A stretch of DNA of 64,000 nucleotides, taken from the NCBI RefSeq assembly GCF_031085155.1, contig NZ_JAVHUL010000002.1:62001-126000 (forward strand). Reading direction: 5' to 3'. The stretch comes from Mesonia profundi. GTDB lineage: Bacteria > Bacteroidota > Bacteroidia > Flavobacteriales > Flavobacteriaceae. The notes beneath the pieces are model-generated. The model made no database searches, was not told the DNA's origin, and saw only the letters and a program-made list of their open reading frames with translations. The first letter of the stretch is position 1. Each line of letters opens with the position of its first letter. This document shows positions 18,492 through 27,203 of the stretch, one piece after another. The translations under genes were made by a program, and so were the position numbers.

Positions 18492-19064
18492 TTAAGAGAC
18501 TTGAACCTCTTGATGTCTAAAACAAGAAACTTCATGATCATTAACCATGCCTACCGCCTGCATATAGGCATAGATAACCGTAGGGCCCACAAATTTAAAG
18601 CCTCGTTTTTTTAAATCTTTGCTCATCTTTTCACTTAGCGGAGTCGTAGGAGGTGCGGTAGTGTAATCTTCTACTTTATTCTGTATGGCCTTGTGATTTA
18701 CATAATTCCAGATGAATTTACTGAAGCTTCCATATTCTTTTTGAATTTCTATAAAAGCTTGAGCATTACTAACTGCAGATCTTACCTTGAGTTTATTTCT
18801 TATAATGCCTGGGTTTTGAAGTAGCTCCTGGATTTTTTCTTCAGAATAGTGAGCTACTTTTTCTACCTCAAAATGATCAAAGGCTTTACGGAAGTGTTCT
18901 CGTTTTTTTAGAATGGTAATCCAACTGAGTCCTGCCTGAAAACTCTCTAGAATAAGAAACTCAAACAAGGTTTTATCATCATAAACCGGAACTCCCCATT
19001 CTAGATCGTGATATTTCTCATATAATGCATCTCCTACGCACCAAGGGCATTGTTTCTTGCTCAT
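18492..19064 (-). CDS. tag: DNA-3-methyladenine glycosylase I
   Basis: Base-excision repair glycosylase of 190 residues removing 3-methyladenine from DNA. The N-terminal CPWC...YHDLEWG segment, the ESFQAGLSWITILKKR helix and the C-terminal NDHEVSCFRH provide the usual Zn-binding Cys and His residues and the substrate pocket. Length is typical. It is monocistronic, divergent from the thioredoxin-like gene. Confidence 0.95.
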   Translation of the reverse strand: MSKKQCPWCVGDALYEKYHDLEWGVPVYDDKTLFEFLILESFQAGLSWITILKKREHFRKAFDHFEVEKVAHYSEEKIQELLQNPGIIRNKLKVRSAVSNAQAFIEIQKEYGSFSKFIWNYVNHKAIQNKVEDYTTAPPTTPLSEKMSKDLKKRGFKFVGPTVIYAYMQAVGMVNDHEVSCFRHQEVQVS

Positions 19065-19134
19065 AATTGCTTAAATTTGGAATGAATGTAATACAAATAA
19101 TTAAAATTTCCTGAAAAGGACAAAATAAAAAAGA

Positions 19135-19743
19135 ATGGATACTACAACAGTTTTAAATACAGAAATCACCGATGCGCTTCAAAAAAGCATGACTTACCAA
19201 GATTTTCTTGATAAGGTCACTACACTTCACGAGGAAGGAAAAGTAACAGGAGATACACAATCTGAAGATTTACTAAACTATACCAACCTTAATTTAAGAC
19301 GTCTTAAACGTTGGAACAAAACCTTAAAAGTGAGTGATGACGTAAAAGAGACCATTGCAAACTATTCTAAGAAAGTACATTGGATTGTGGTTGCCGAAGG
19401 TTGGTGTGGAGATGTTGCTCATATTTTACCGGTGATTCATAAAGCCGCAGAACTCAATGATAACATTAATTTACGAATCGTGTTACGCGATCAAAACGTA
19501 GCTTTTATGGATCACTTTTTAACCAACGGGGCTCGTTCTATTCCTAAATTAGTGATGGTAGATCAAGAGACTTTAGAGGTTCTTCATGTTTGGGGAGAGC
19601 GTCCTGCCCCTGCTATAAAACTGATTAAAGATTATAAAGAGGAGCATGGGATAGTAGATGAGACCGTAAAAGAAGAGCTACAGCATTGGTATAATTCAGA
19701 TAAAGGTCAAACTACCTTAAAAGAATTGACAGCTTTGTTATAG
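19135..19743 (+). CDS. Thioredoxin-like protein with WCGD motif
   Basis: Cytoplasmic protein of 202 residues with a thioredoxin fold. The active-site region reads EGWCGDVAH: only the first Cys of the usual CxxC is kept. The cis-proline motif RSIPKLVMVD follows. This matches the thioredoxin_9 family of Bacteroidota and Bacillota, which are not classical disulfide reductases; one retained Cys suggests monothiol chemistry. No signal peptide. Neighbours give no functional hint. Confidence 0.85.
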   Translation: MDTTTVLNTEITDALQKSMTYQDFLDKVTTLHEEGKVTGDTQSEDLLNYTNLNLRRLKRWNKTLKVSDDVKETIANYSKKVHWIVVAEGWCGDVAHILPVIHKAAELNDNINLRIVLRDQNVAFMDHFLTNGARSIPKLVMVDQETLEVLHVWGERPAPAIKLIKDYKEEHGIVDETVKEELQHWYNSDKGQTTLKELTALL

Positions 19744-19829
19744 ATTTTCTGTTCTAAATGGAATAATAAACGACTAAAACCAACTATAAGTATAATGACT
19801 GATCTATAATAATTTAATAAATATTCAAA

Positions 19830-20762
19830 ATGAAAAAATTTGCAATTGCGCTCCACGGGGGTGCCGGAACCCTATTAAAGGAAAATATGACGTCATCTCA
19901 AGAAAAAGCGTACAAAGAAACGCTTTCTGGGGCATTGCAAAAAGGATTTGATATTTTAGAGAAGAAGGGAAGTGCCATCAATGCGGTGCAAGAAGCTGTA
20001 ATGCATATGGAGAATTCCTCCTTATTTAATGCAGGCAAAGGCAGTGTTTTTTCTGCTAGCGGAACCCATGAAATGGAAGCTGCAATTATGGAAGGGAAAA
20101 AACGCAAAGCCGGATCGGTGGCATTACTAACGGGAATTAAAAACCCCATTGCCTTGGCTAGAGATGTGATGGAAAAAAGTCCGCATGTTTTTATGATAGG
20201 CCAAGGCGCTTTAGATTTTGCTCAATCTTTAGGATATGGTTTAGAGAAACCCGATTATTTTTATGATGAGTTAAGATACAAGCAATGGCAAGAGATTAAA
20301 GATTCTAGCAAGTTTCAATTGGATCACAGTGCAACTAAGAACTCAAAATTTGGTACGGTAGGCGCAGTAGCTTGTGATGGTTTTGGTAATCTTGCGGCGG
20401 CTACTTCTACTGGAGGAATGACCAATAAAATATCTGGCAGACTTGGAGATAGTTCAGTTCCTGGCGCGGGAAATTATGCACATAACAAAACATGCGCCGT
20501 GAGTTGTACGGGGAGCGGAGAATATTTTTTAAGAGGTGTAGTGGCTTATGATGTCGCTTGTCTTATGGAAATGAAGAACAAGCGCTTAAAAGAAGCCGCA
20601 GAAGAAGTGATTCATCATCGCATTTTAGAAATTGGCGGTGATGGTGGTCTCATAGCAGTTGATGCCCAAGGAAATATCACGTTGCCTTTTAATACAGAAG
20701 GTATGTATAGAGCATATCAAACCTCTACGGGAGAGAAATTAATCGCTATATACAAAGACTAG
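19830..20762 (+). CDS. iaaA: Isoaspartyl peptidase / plant-type L-asparaginase
   Basis: Ntn-hydrolase of 310 residues, made as a precursor that cuts itself before the catalytic Thr (Thr176 in KFGTVGAVA). N-terminal LHGGAG and the later STGGMTNK and GSGEYFLRG segments are diagnostic. There is no signal peptide, so it is cytoplasmic. These enzymes split beta-aspartyl dipeptides. The next two genes are cyanophycinase and cyanophycin synthetase; cyanophycinase releases beta-Asp-Arg, which is this enzyme's substrate, so it probably completes cyanophycin breakdown. It overlaps the convergent cyanophycinase gene by 4 bases. Confidence 0.94.
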   Translation: MKKFAIALHGGAGTLLKENMTSSQEKAYKETLSGALQKGFDILEKKGSAINAVQEAVMHMENSSLFNAGKGSVFSASGTHEMEAAIMEGKKRKAGSVALLTGIKNPIALARDVMEKSPHVFMIGQGALDFAQSLGYGLEKPDYFYDELRYKQWQEIKDSSKFQLDHSATKNSKFGTVGAVACDGFGNLAAATSTGGMTNKISGRLGDSSVPGAGNYAHNKTCAVSCTGSGEYFLRGVVAYDVACLMEMKNKRLKEAAEEVIHHRILEIGGDGGLIAVDAQGNITLPFNTEGMYRAYQTSTGEKLIAIYKD

Positions 20763-21625
20763 TTAAGTTGCTTTTTCTTTTTATCAATAGGAATAACTCG
20801 AATATTTCTTTTTTCAATATCGAATTGATAGCCATTGGCAAGTACATGAGTTTTTAAATGTGCGATAGTCATAGGGTTACCTACCTCTGTAGTAGCTTGA
20901 TTATTATAGGATAATTCACTAGCATCAAAAATCACAACCATCCCAGAACCTATAATTTCAAAGGAATTACAATTTTTAATGATCAATCCAGTGTCTTCGG
21001 CTAAACCAATGCCAATCAAATCTGTAAATCGGGCTGTCGCTTCTGCCAAACGGCCAAACCTACCGCGACGTATAAAATGAGAATCAATAATAAGATCTGG
21101 CATAAATCCTAAACCTTCTCCCATACGAACGGCTCCCTTATTAAAAAACTCTTTTCCACCCCCGCCAGTAATCATTTCTTTAGACATACACATGGCTCCG
21201 GCGCTGGTACCTGCAATAACAAAATTGCCCTCTTGATATTTTCTCATTAAAATTTTGTGAATACTACTTCCGCCAATTTTATGCGTTATTTTGGATTGAC
21301 TTCCACCAGAAAATAAAACACAATCAGCATCTTCTACCAATTCAATATTTTCTGTACTTTCAGCATCATCTCGATTTCGGATATCAGCAATACTAATATT
21401 TTCACAACTTAAGGTTTTAAAACTGTCAATATAATTGTCTGCGACCTCAAGGGGTATTCTTGAGGCGGTAGGAATAATAACAATATTAGCTTGAGTACCT
21501 CCACTTTCTTTCACGAGTCTAGCTAAAACGCTGGTCTCTATAAATTCTAAATGATCTCGTTCATTCGTGTCTATTCCTTTGTCTTCATTCCCCCCTATAA
21601 GAATCAAAATCCCTTTTGCACTCAT
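20759..21625 (-). CDS. cphB: Cyanophycinase
   Basis: Serine exopeptidase of family S51, 288 residues, which cuts the storage polymer cyanophycin (poly-Asp with Arg side chains) into beta-Asp-Arg dipeptides. The nucleophile is Ser141 in GTSAGAM; LIGGNEDKG at the N terminus and DSHFIRRGRFGRL are typical. It is cytoplasmic. It is divergent from cphA, with 95 bases between the starts, and convergent with iaaA. Synthesis and breakdown genes are thus on opposite strands and can be controlled separately. Confidence 0.93.
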   Translation of the reverse strand: MSAKGILILIGGNEDKGIDTNERDHLEFIETSVLARLVKESGGTQANIVIIPTASRIPLEVADNYIDSFKTLSCENISIADIRNRDDAESTENIELVEDADCVLFSGGSQSKITHKIGGSSIHKILMRKYQEGNFVIAGTSAGAMCMSKEMITGGGGKEFFNKGAVRMGEGLGFMPDLIIDSHFIRRGRFGRLAEATARFTDLIGIGLAEDTGLIIKNCNSFEIIGSGMVVIFDASELSYNNQATTEVGNPMTIAHLKTHVLANGYQFDIEKRNIRVIPIDKKKKQLN

Positions 21626-21720
21626 GATCTTTATGTTATTTGTTTACTAAATTACGTTTAATATTAAGGATAATAACTACTTTTAAGACAAATACTTATA
21701 AAGAGTAAAAACCCTTAATA

Positions 21721-24348
21721 ATGAGAATTAAAGAGATAAATGTGCTGCGCGGCCCCAATTATTGGTCTATAAGACGACATAAGTTAATTGTCATGGTATT
21801 GGATTTGGAAGAAATGGAAGAAAGACCCTCTCATATCATAGAGGGGTTTTATGAACGATTAAAAAAATTACTTCCAAGCCTTAACAGTCATAGATGTTCT
21901 GAAGGTCATGAAGGAGGTTTTTTTGAACGCGTAAAAGATGGAACTTGAATGGGGCACATCATTGAGCATATTGCTTTAGAGATTCAAACTTTGGCAGGAA
22001 TGGAAACGGGCTTCGGAAGAACTCGCGGGTATGGAGAAGATGGAGTTTATCAAGTAGTATTTTCTTATCTAGAGGAGAACGCAGGTAAGTTTGCGGCAGA
22101 ATCTGCTGTGGCGATTTGTGAAGCTTTAATAGCCAATAAACCGTATGATTTGGAGGCAGATATTCAAGAGATGCGAGAAATTAGAGATAATTATCGTCTA
22201 GGACCAAGTACGGGCGCTATTATTTTTGAAGCGGAAGAAAGAGGAATTCCTTGGATGCGTCTCAATGAACATTCGCTATGTCAATTAGGCTATGGCTCTA
22301 AGCAAAAGCGCATACAGGCTACCGTGACGAGCGAAACCAGTTGCATAGGTGTAGAATTAGCGGGAGACAAGAAGGAGACGAAATACATGCTGAAAAAAGC
22401 TGGTATTAAAGTTCCAGAAGGTTTAATTGTTTCCAAAATAGAAGATCTCGAAAGAATAGGAGAAGAACTTGGTTATCCCGTAGTAGTAAAACCTATTGAT
22501 GGAAATCATGGAAGAGGAATAAGTATAGGTGTAAATTCTTTGGCAGAAGTAAAAAAGGCTTTTGAAGAAGCCAAAAAAGTATCTTATCAGGTTATTATTG
22601 AGAGACAAATTTTTGGTTTTGATTATCGCTTATTGGCTATTAGCAATCAGTTTGTAGCGGCTTCTAAAAGAACTCCGGCGCACGTGGTAGGAGATGGGAA
22701 ATTGACTGTAAAACAATTAATCGATCAAGAAAATAAAGATCCGCGTAGAGGTTATGGGCATGAAAATGTGCTCACGTTAATAAGCATCAACCGACTTACA
22801 AAAAGAATTATCGCCGATAGTGGTTATAGTTTGAAATCTGTATTAAAGAAAGGAGAGCTGTTGGTGTTAAAAGATACGGCAAATTTGAGTACAGGAGGAA
22901 CGGCAGAAGATGTAACCGATATGGTGCATCCAGAAAATATTAATTTAGCTGAACGCATTTCTCGAATCATTGATCTAGACATCTGCGGAATTGATTTAAT
23001 GATTGAAGATATTAGCAAGCCACTTTCCACAAGTAACGGAGGCGTAATTGAAGTAAATGCTGGTCCTGGCTTTAGAATGCATCTAGCTCCCACCGTGGGA
23101 AAAGCTAGAAATGTTGCTGCCCTAGTGGTAGATGGATTGTTTCCGCAGAAAACCGATACAGGTAAGATTCCTATCATTGCTGTAACGGGAACCAACGGTA
23201 AAACAACCACTACGCGCTTAATTGCGCACATGGCCAAAATGAACGGTTGTCGCGTGGGTTACACCACAAGCGATGGCATTTATATTCAAAACCAATTGTT
23301 GCAGGGCGGAGATTGTACGGGACCAGATAGCGCTAATTTTGTACTAAGAGATCCTGAGGTTAACTTCGCCGTTTTAGAATGTGCGCGTGGCGGTTTATTA
23401 CGCGCAGGATTAGCTTTTTCTAGCTGTGATGTGGGTATAGTGACTAATGTAAGCGAAGATCACCTTGGCTTAAAAGGAATACACAATATCAAACAGTTGG
23501 CACGAGCGAAAGCGGTTATTCCAGAGGTGGTTACTTCAGAGGGTTATGCTATTTTAAACGCCGATGATGATTTAGTTTATGCTATGCGAGAAGGACTTTC
23601 GTCGAATGTAGCTCTTTTTTCTATGGAAGAAAACAATCCAAGAATTTTGGAACTGCAAGCGGAAGGTGGAATTACTGCAGTTTATGAAAACGGATACATC
23701 ACGCTTTTTAAAGGAGGTGGAAAAATGCGTATCATCAAAGCAGAAAATGTTCCTTTAACTTTTGGCGGAAAAGCTAGTTTTATGATTCAGAATATTTTGC
23801 CAGCAGTGATTGCAGCGCACGTGCAGCATATTTCTATACAAGATATTAGGGCGGCTTTAGGAACTTTTGTTCCTTCTGCCTTGCAAACTCCTGGCCGACT
23901 CAATTTTTATCAATTTAAAAACTTTAAAGTTCTCATAGATTATGCTCATAACCGTGCAGGAATGATGGCTTTAAAGAATTTAACAGATAATATAGATGCC
24001 TCTACCAAACTGGGTATTGTAGCTCCTATTGGCGATCGAAGAGATGAAGATAATATAGAAATGGGAAAATTGGCTGCGGAAATGTTTGATGAAATAATTA
24101 TCCGTTTTGATAAAGATTTGCGAGGACAAACCGAAGATCAACTCATAAGCATTATTAAGAAGGGAATAAGTTCGGTTAAACCGGAATTAAAACCAGAAGT
24201 AATTTTTTCTGAAACGGAAGCTTTAACGCAAGCAATAAAAAATGCAAAGAAAGACGCATTAATCGTACTTTTTTGTGACGATGTTTTGGCGGCTACTCAA
24301 GTCGTAAAAGACCTAAAAAGTCAAGAAGAAAATAACGTAGATAAATGA
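21721..24348 (+). pseudogene. cphA: Cyanophycin synthetase interrupted by one in-frame UGA
   Basis: The locus encodes a full-length CphA of 875 codons but with TGA at codon 76 (21946-21948). Before it is the N-terminal domain (RGPNYWSIRRHKLIVM, ERVKDGT); directly after, in the same frame, MGHIIEHIALEIQ continues the conserved block. CphA of other bacteria has Tyr or Trp at this codon, so a TGG-to-TGA change is the simplest reading. The ATP-grasp domain (about 220-480) and the Mur-ligase-like domain with GTNGKTTTTR from residue 490 look intact. CphA adds Asp and then Arg to the polymer using ATP. Translation could restart at ATG 21949, giving 799 residues without the N domain. It may be a recent pseudogene, a sequencing error, or a leaky stop. 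Confidence 0.8.
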
Positions 24349-24362
24349 ATTGAATAGAGCCG

Positions 24363-24389
24363 AGGTATTTTTCTCTTTAAGAAATACCT
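24363..24389. terminator. Possible terminator hairpin between cphA and truB
   Basis: AGGTATTT pairs with AAATACCT across a 11-base loop, spanning the truB stop codon between two convergent genes. The stem is AT-rich and short, so this is tentative. Confidence 0.35.
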
Positions 24390-25084
24390 TCTGGTAATGT
24401 GGCGATAAAGCTTTCTAAAGTATAGGCATCATCTATATTATAATCTCCAATCTTTGTTCTTCGGAGTCCAGAAAGATGCGCGCCGCTATCTACCGCTTTT
24501 CCAAAATCATGCGCCAAACTTCTTATGTAAGTCCCTTTGCTGCAACTTACTTTAAAGTCTACTTCGGGGACATTTATCCGCGTAAGCGAAAAAGAAGATA
24601 TGCTGACTTTTCTAGGGTCTATTTTTACCTCTTCTCCTTTACGAGCATATTCATACAAGCGTTTTCCATCTTTTTTTAAGGCAGAAAAAATGGGAGGGTA
24701 TTGTTCTATTTCTCCTAAAAATTGCGGAATGGCGTTTTCTAAAATTTCTTCGGAAAGATGCTCGGTAGAAAAAGTCTCATCAATTTCGGTTTCTAGATCG
24801 TAAGAAGGCGTGGTGCTACCAAGGGTAAACGTGCCGGTATATTCTTTTTCTAAACCTTGCAATTCTTGAATGCGTTTGGTAAATTTCCCCGTGCAAATAA
24901 TGAGCAGTCCAGTCGCCAACGGATCTAAAGTGCCTGCGTGACCTACTTTTATCTTTTTGATGCCATAATTTTGCCTAATAAGCCATCGCACTTTATTTAC
25001 CAGTTGAAAGGAAGTCCATTCCAAGGGTTTGTCGAAAAGTAGAACTTGTCCGTTTTTAAAATCTTCGTCGGTCATACTAAACAC
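24377..25084 (-). CDS. truB: tRNA pseudouridine-55 synthase
   Basis: Enzyme of 235 residues that makes pseudouridine 55 in the T-loop of tRNAs. The catalytic Asp is in [16 protein letters not shown], and [17 protein letters not shown] and [15 protein letters not shown] are standard. The C-terminal PUA domain is absent, as in the short form. It overlaps uppP by 8 bases and is the last gene of the ftsX-DUF3098-uppP-truB operon. Confidence 0.95.
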   Translation of the reverse strand: MFSMTDEDFKNGQVLLFDKPLEWTSFQLVNKVRWLIRQNYGIKKIKVGHAGTLDPLATGLLIICTGKFTKRIQELQGLEKEYTGTFTLGSTTPSYDLETEIDETFSTEHLSEEILENAIPQFLGEIEQYPPIFSALKKDGKRLYEYARKGEEVKIDPRKVSISSFSLTRINVPEVDFKVSCSKGTYIRSLAHDFGKAVDSGAHLSGLRRTKIGDYNIDDAYTLESFIATLPEGIS

Positions 25085-25859
25085 TTAAAGGCATTACGAA
25101 ATAGTGAATAACGAAAATGGCGATTCCAATAGCAATTCGGTAATAACCAAAAACTTTAAATCCGTGTTTGGTAAGGTATCCAATAAAAGATTTTATAGCG
25201 AAAATGGCTACGATAAAGCCTATTACATTTCCAAGAATGAGTAAATTGATTTGGTTGTCACTTAGCACAAAGCCTTCTTGGTAATAATCCCATGTTTTTT
25301 TTACGGTTGCTCCAAACATGGTAGGAACCGCTAAGAAGAAAGAAAATTCTGCGGCAGTGGTTCTAGAAAGTTTCTGGCTCATTCCTCCCACAATAGAAGC
25401 GCCACTTCGGGAAACTCCTGGAATCATAGCGATACATTGGAAAAAACCAATTTTTAAAGCCGTGAGGTAAGAAATTTCTTCGTCTTCAGAGCCATTAAAC
25501 CAATCGTCTACTTTTAAGAGAATAAAACCACCAATAATAAGCGAAATAGCTACAATTAAGGGACTCTCTAAAAGCTCATCAATAAAGTCATTTAGCAATA
25601 AGCCAAGGAAGACAGCTGGAAGAAAAGCAACAAATAGTTTTTTATAAAAATCGACACTTTGTAAAAACCTTTTCCAGTATAATACCAATACGGAGAGAAT
25701 GGTACCAAATTGTATAACAATCGTAAAAAGTTTGGTGAAATCGTCGCCGGCAATGCCAAACAAAGAAGAAACAATAATCATGTGTCCTGTAGAAGAAACA
25801 GGAAGAAACTCGGTTAGACCTTCGATGATGGCCAACACAATAGCATTAAATAAATCCAT
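25077..25859 (-). CDS. uppP: Undecaprenyl-diphosphatase UppP/BacA
   Basis: Polytopic inner-membrane phosphatase of 260 residues that recycles the undecaprenyl carrier used for peptidoglycan and surface polysaccharides. Both signature regions are present: [17 protein letters not shown] near the N terminus and [16 protein letters not shown] near residue 140. It starts on the last base of the DUF3098 stop (TAATG) and overlaps truB by 8 bases, so it is translationally coupled on both sides. Confidence 0.96.
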   Translation of the reverse strand: MDLFNAIVLAIIEGLTEFLPVSSTGHMIIVSSLFGIAGDDFTKLFTIVIQFGTILSVLVLYWKRFLQSVDFYKKLFVAFLPAVFLGLLLNDFIDELLESPLIVAISLIIGGFILLKVDDWFNGSEDEEISYLTALKIGFFQCIAMIPGVSRSGASIVGGMSQKLSRTTAAEFSFFLAVPTMFGATVKKTWDYYQEGFVLSDNQINLLILGNVIGFIVAIFAIKSFIGYLTKHGFKVFGYYRIAIGIAIFVIHYFVMPLSV

Positions 25860-26134
25860 TACTTTTTATTCGGGTTTAATAGAATGGCATAAACTTCGAT
25901 TCCAAAACCGAGTAATACCAACATAGGAGCTAGACGAATTCTGCGCCAGCTAAAAATTTCTGGATTAAAAACTTCGGGATCATCGCTGCCTCCGCCCGTC
26001 ATTAAAAGAAAACCTAAAGCGATGACCCCCAATCCGATGGCCATCATCACAAAATTCTTTTTTTCAAAAATAAAGTAAGGTTGGTTTTTCACCTCTTTCG
26101 TAACCTCACGTCTTTTTTTCTCGCCCATATTCAA
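25859..26134 (-). CDS. DUF3098 small membrane protein
   Basis: Protein of 91 residues with two hydrophobic helices (about 30-46 and 70-86), a charged N terminus and a short basic tail. DUF3098 proteins almost always sit between ftsX and uppP in this phylum, as here, which suggests a cell-envelope or division role, but none is established. It couples to uppP by a TAATG overlap. Confidence 0.88.
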   Translation of the reverse strand: MNMGEKKRREVTKEVKNQPYFIFEKKNFVMMAIGLGVIALGFLLMTGGGSDDPEVFNPEIFSWRRIRLAPMLVLLGFGIEVYAILLNPNKK

Positions 26135-26182
26135 TCGTAATTAAGTTTGCAAAAGTAGGAAAAAAACCTTCTCTTTCTAGAT

Positions 26183-27061
26183 TTAATAATAGAGTTCGTC
26201 TGTTTTCAGGTTTAAGAAGCGCTGGGTAGCAAAGAATGTACTCAACCAAGAAATGATGATTCCCAACAGTAAAACACCTATAAAAAGAGCTCCTAAAATC
26301 AGTTCATCTTTAAGTAATTCCAGTTCTGGGAAAGTTTTATCGATATAATATAAAACCGCAGCCATTCCTAAAAGAGCCACAACAGCACCTACAATTCCTA
26401 ACTTTACACTTTTCCAAATAAAAGGGCGGCGTATAAATCCTTTGGTAGCACCAACCATTTGCATGGTTTTAATGGTAAACCGTTTAGAATATACCGAGAG
26501 ACGAATGGAGCTATTAATTAATAAGACAGCTATAAACGTAAATAAACCACTAATCACTAAAATCCAAAAACTAATTCGCTTTACATTATCGTTTAATAAG
26601 GCGATAAGTGGCTTGTCATAAACGACTTCATCAACAAAATCTTTCTCGTTGAGGTCACGAGAAATTTCGGCAATTTGAGTTTCTGAAACATAATCGGCGT
26701 TAAAGTAAACATCAATCGAGTTTTGTAACGGATTGTAACCTAGAAAGTCCATAAAATTCTCTCCAATCTCTTCACTATGCGCTTTGGCAGCATCTTCTTT
26801 AGAGACAAAATTGGTAGATTTGGTATATTCGGCTAAAGCCAAACTTTTTTCAAGCTGATTGATTTCTACTTCTTTGGCGGTATCTTTAAGGTAGACCGTT
26901 AAAGCGATTTGTTCCTTAAAATGATCTGCTACTTTTTTGGTATTCAAGACCAATAAGCCTAATAAACCCAATAGAAATAGGACTAGCGAGATGCTAATGA
27001 CAACAGAAAAATAAGACGAAATCAAGCGTCTTTTTTGATATCTTTCAAAAGAAGAACTCAT
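26183..27061 (-). CDS. ftsX: Cell division protein FtsX
   Basis: Permease-like membrane protein of 292 residues. TM1 (about 17-38) precedes a periplasmic domain (about 40-165), then three more helices, the FtsX topology. With FtsE it activates septal peptidoglycan hydrolases. MQMVGATKGFIRRPFIWK in the loop after TM2 is the conserved FtsX segment. It is the first gene of the operon and divergent from leuS. ftsE is not in the window, as is usual for Bacteroidota. Confidence 0.92.
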   Translation of the reverse strand: MSSSFERYQKRRLISSYFSVVISISLVLFLLGLLGLLVLNTKKVADHFKEQIALTVYLKDTAKEVEINQLEKSLALAEYTKSTNFVSKEDAAKAHSEEIGENFMDFLGYNPLQNSIDVYFNADYVSETQIAEISRDLNEKDFVDEVVYDKPLIALLNDNVKRISFWILVISGLFTFIAVLLINSSIRLSVYSKRFTIKTMQMVGATKGFIRRPFIWKSVKLGIVGAVVALLGMAAVLYYIDKTFPELELLKDELILGALFIGVLLLGIIISWLSTFFATQRFLNLKTDELYY

Positions 27062-27153
27062 AAATTAACTGGTTGTTTTTGTGTAAAAATAAGAAAGTAA
27101 TTGAAACTCCTTTCTTTAAAACGTTCAAACTTTTCACTTTCGTACATTAATGG

Positions 27154-27161
27154 TACTTTTG
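27154..27161 (+). promoter_or_regulatory. -7 promoter box for leuS
   Basis: TACTTTTG fits TAnnTTTG and lies 42 bases before the leuS ATG. No clear TTG lies 17-23 bases upstream of it. Confidence 0.4.
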
Positions 27162-27203
27162 CGACTTCAATTTGAGTAATCGCAACGACGATAAATATAA
27201 AAG

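Noticed and set aside
21721-24348. The cphA UGA as selenocysteine or a changed genetic code
   Set aside because: The position is Tyr or Trp in relatives and not at an active-site Cys, and TGA is used as a true stop in ATGA overlaps elsewhere in the window.
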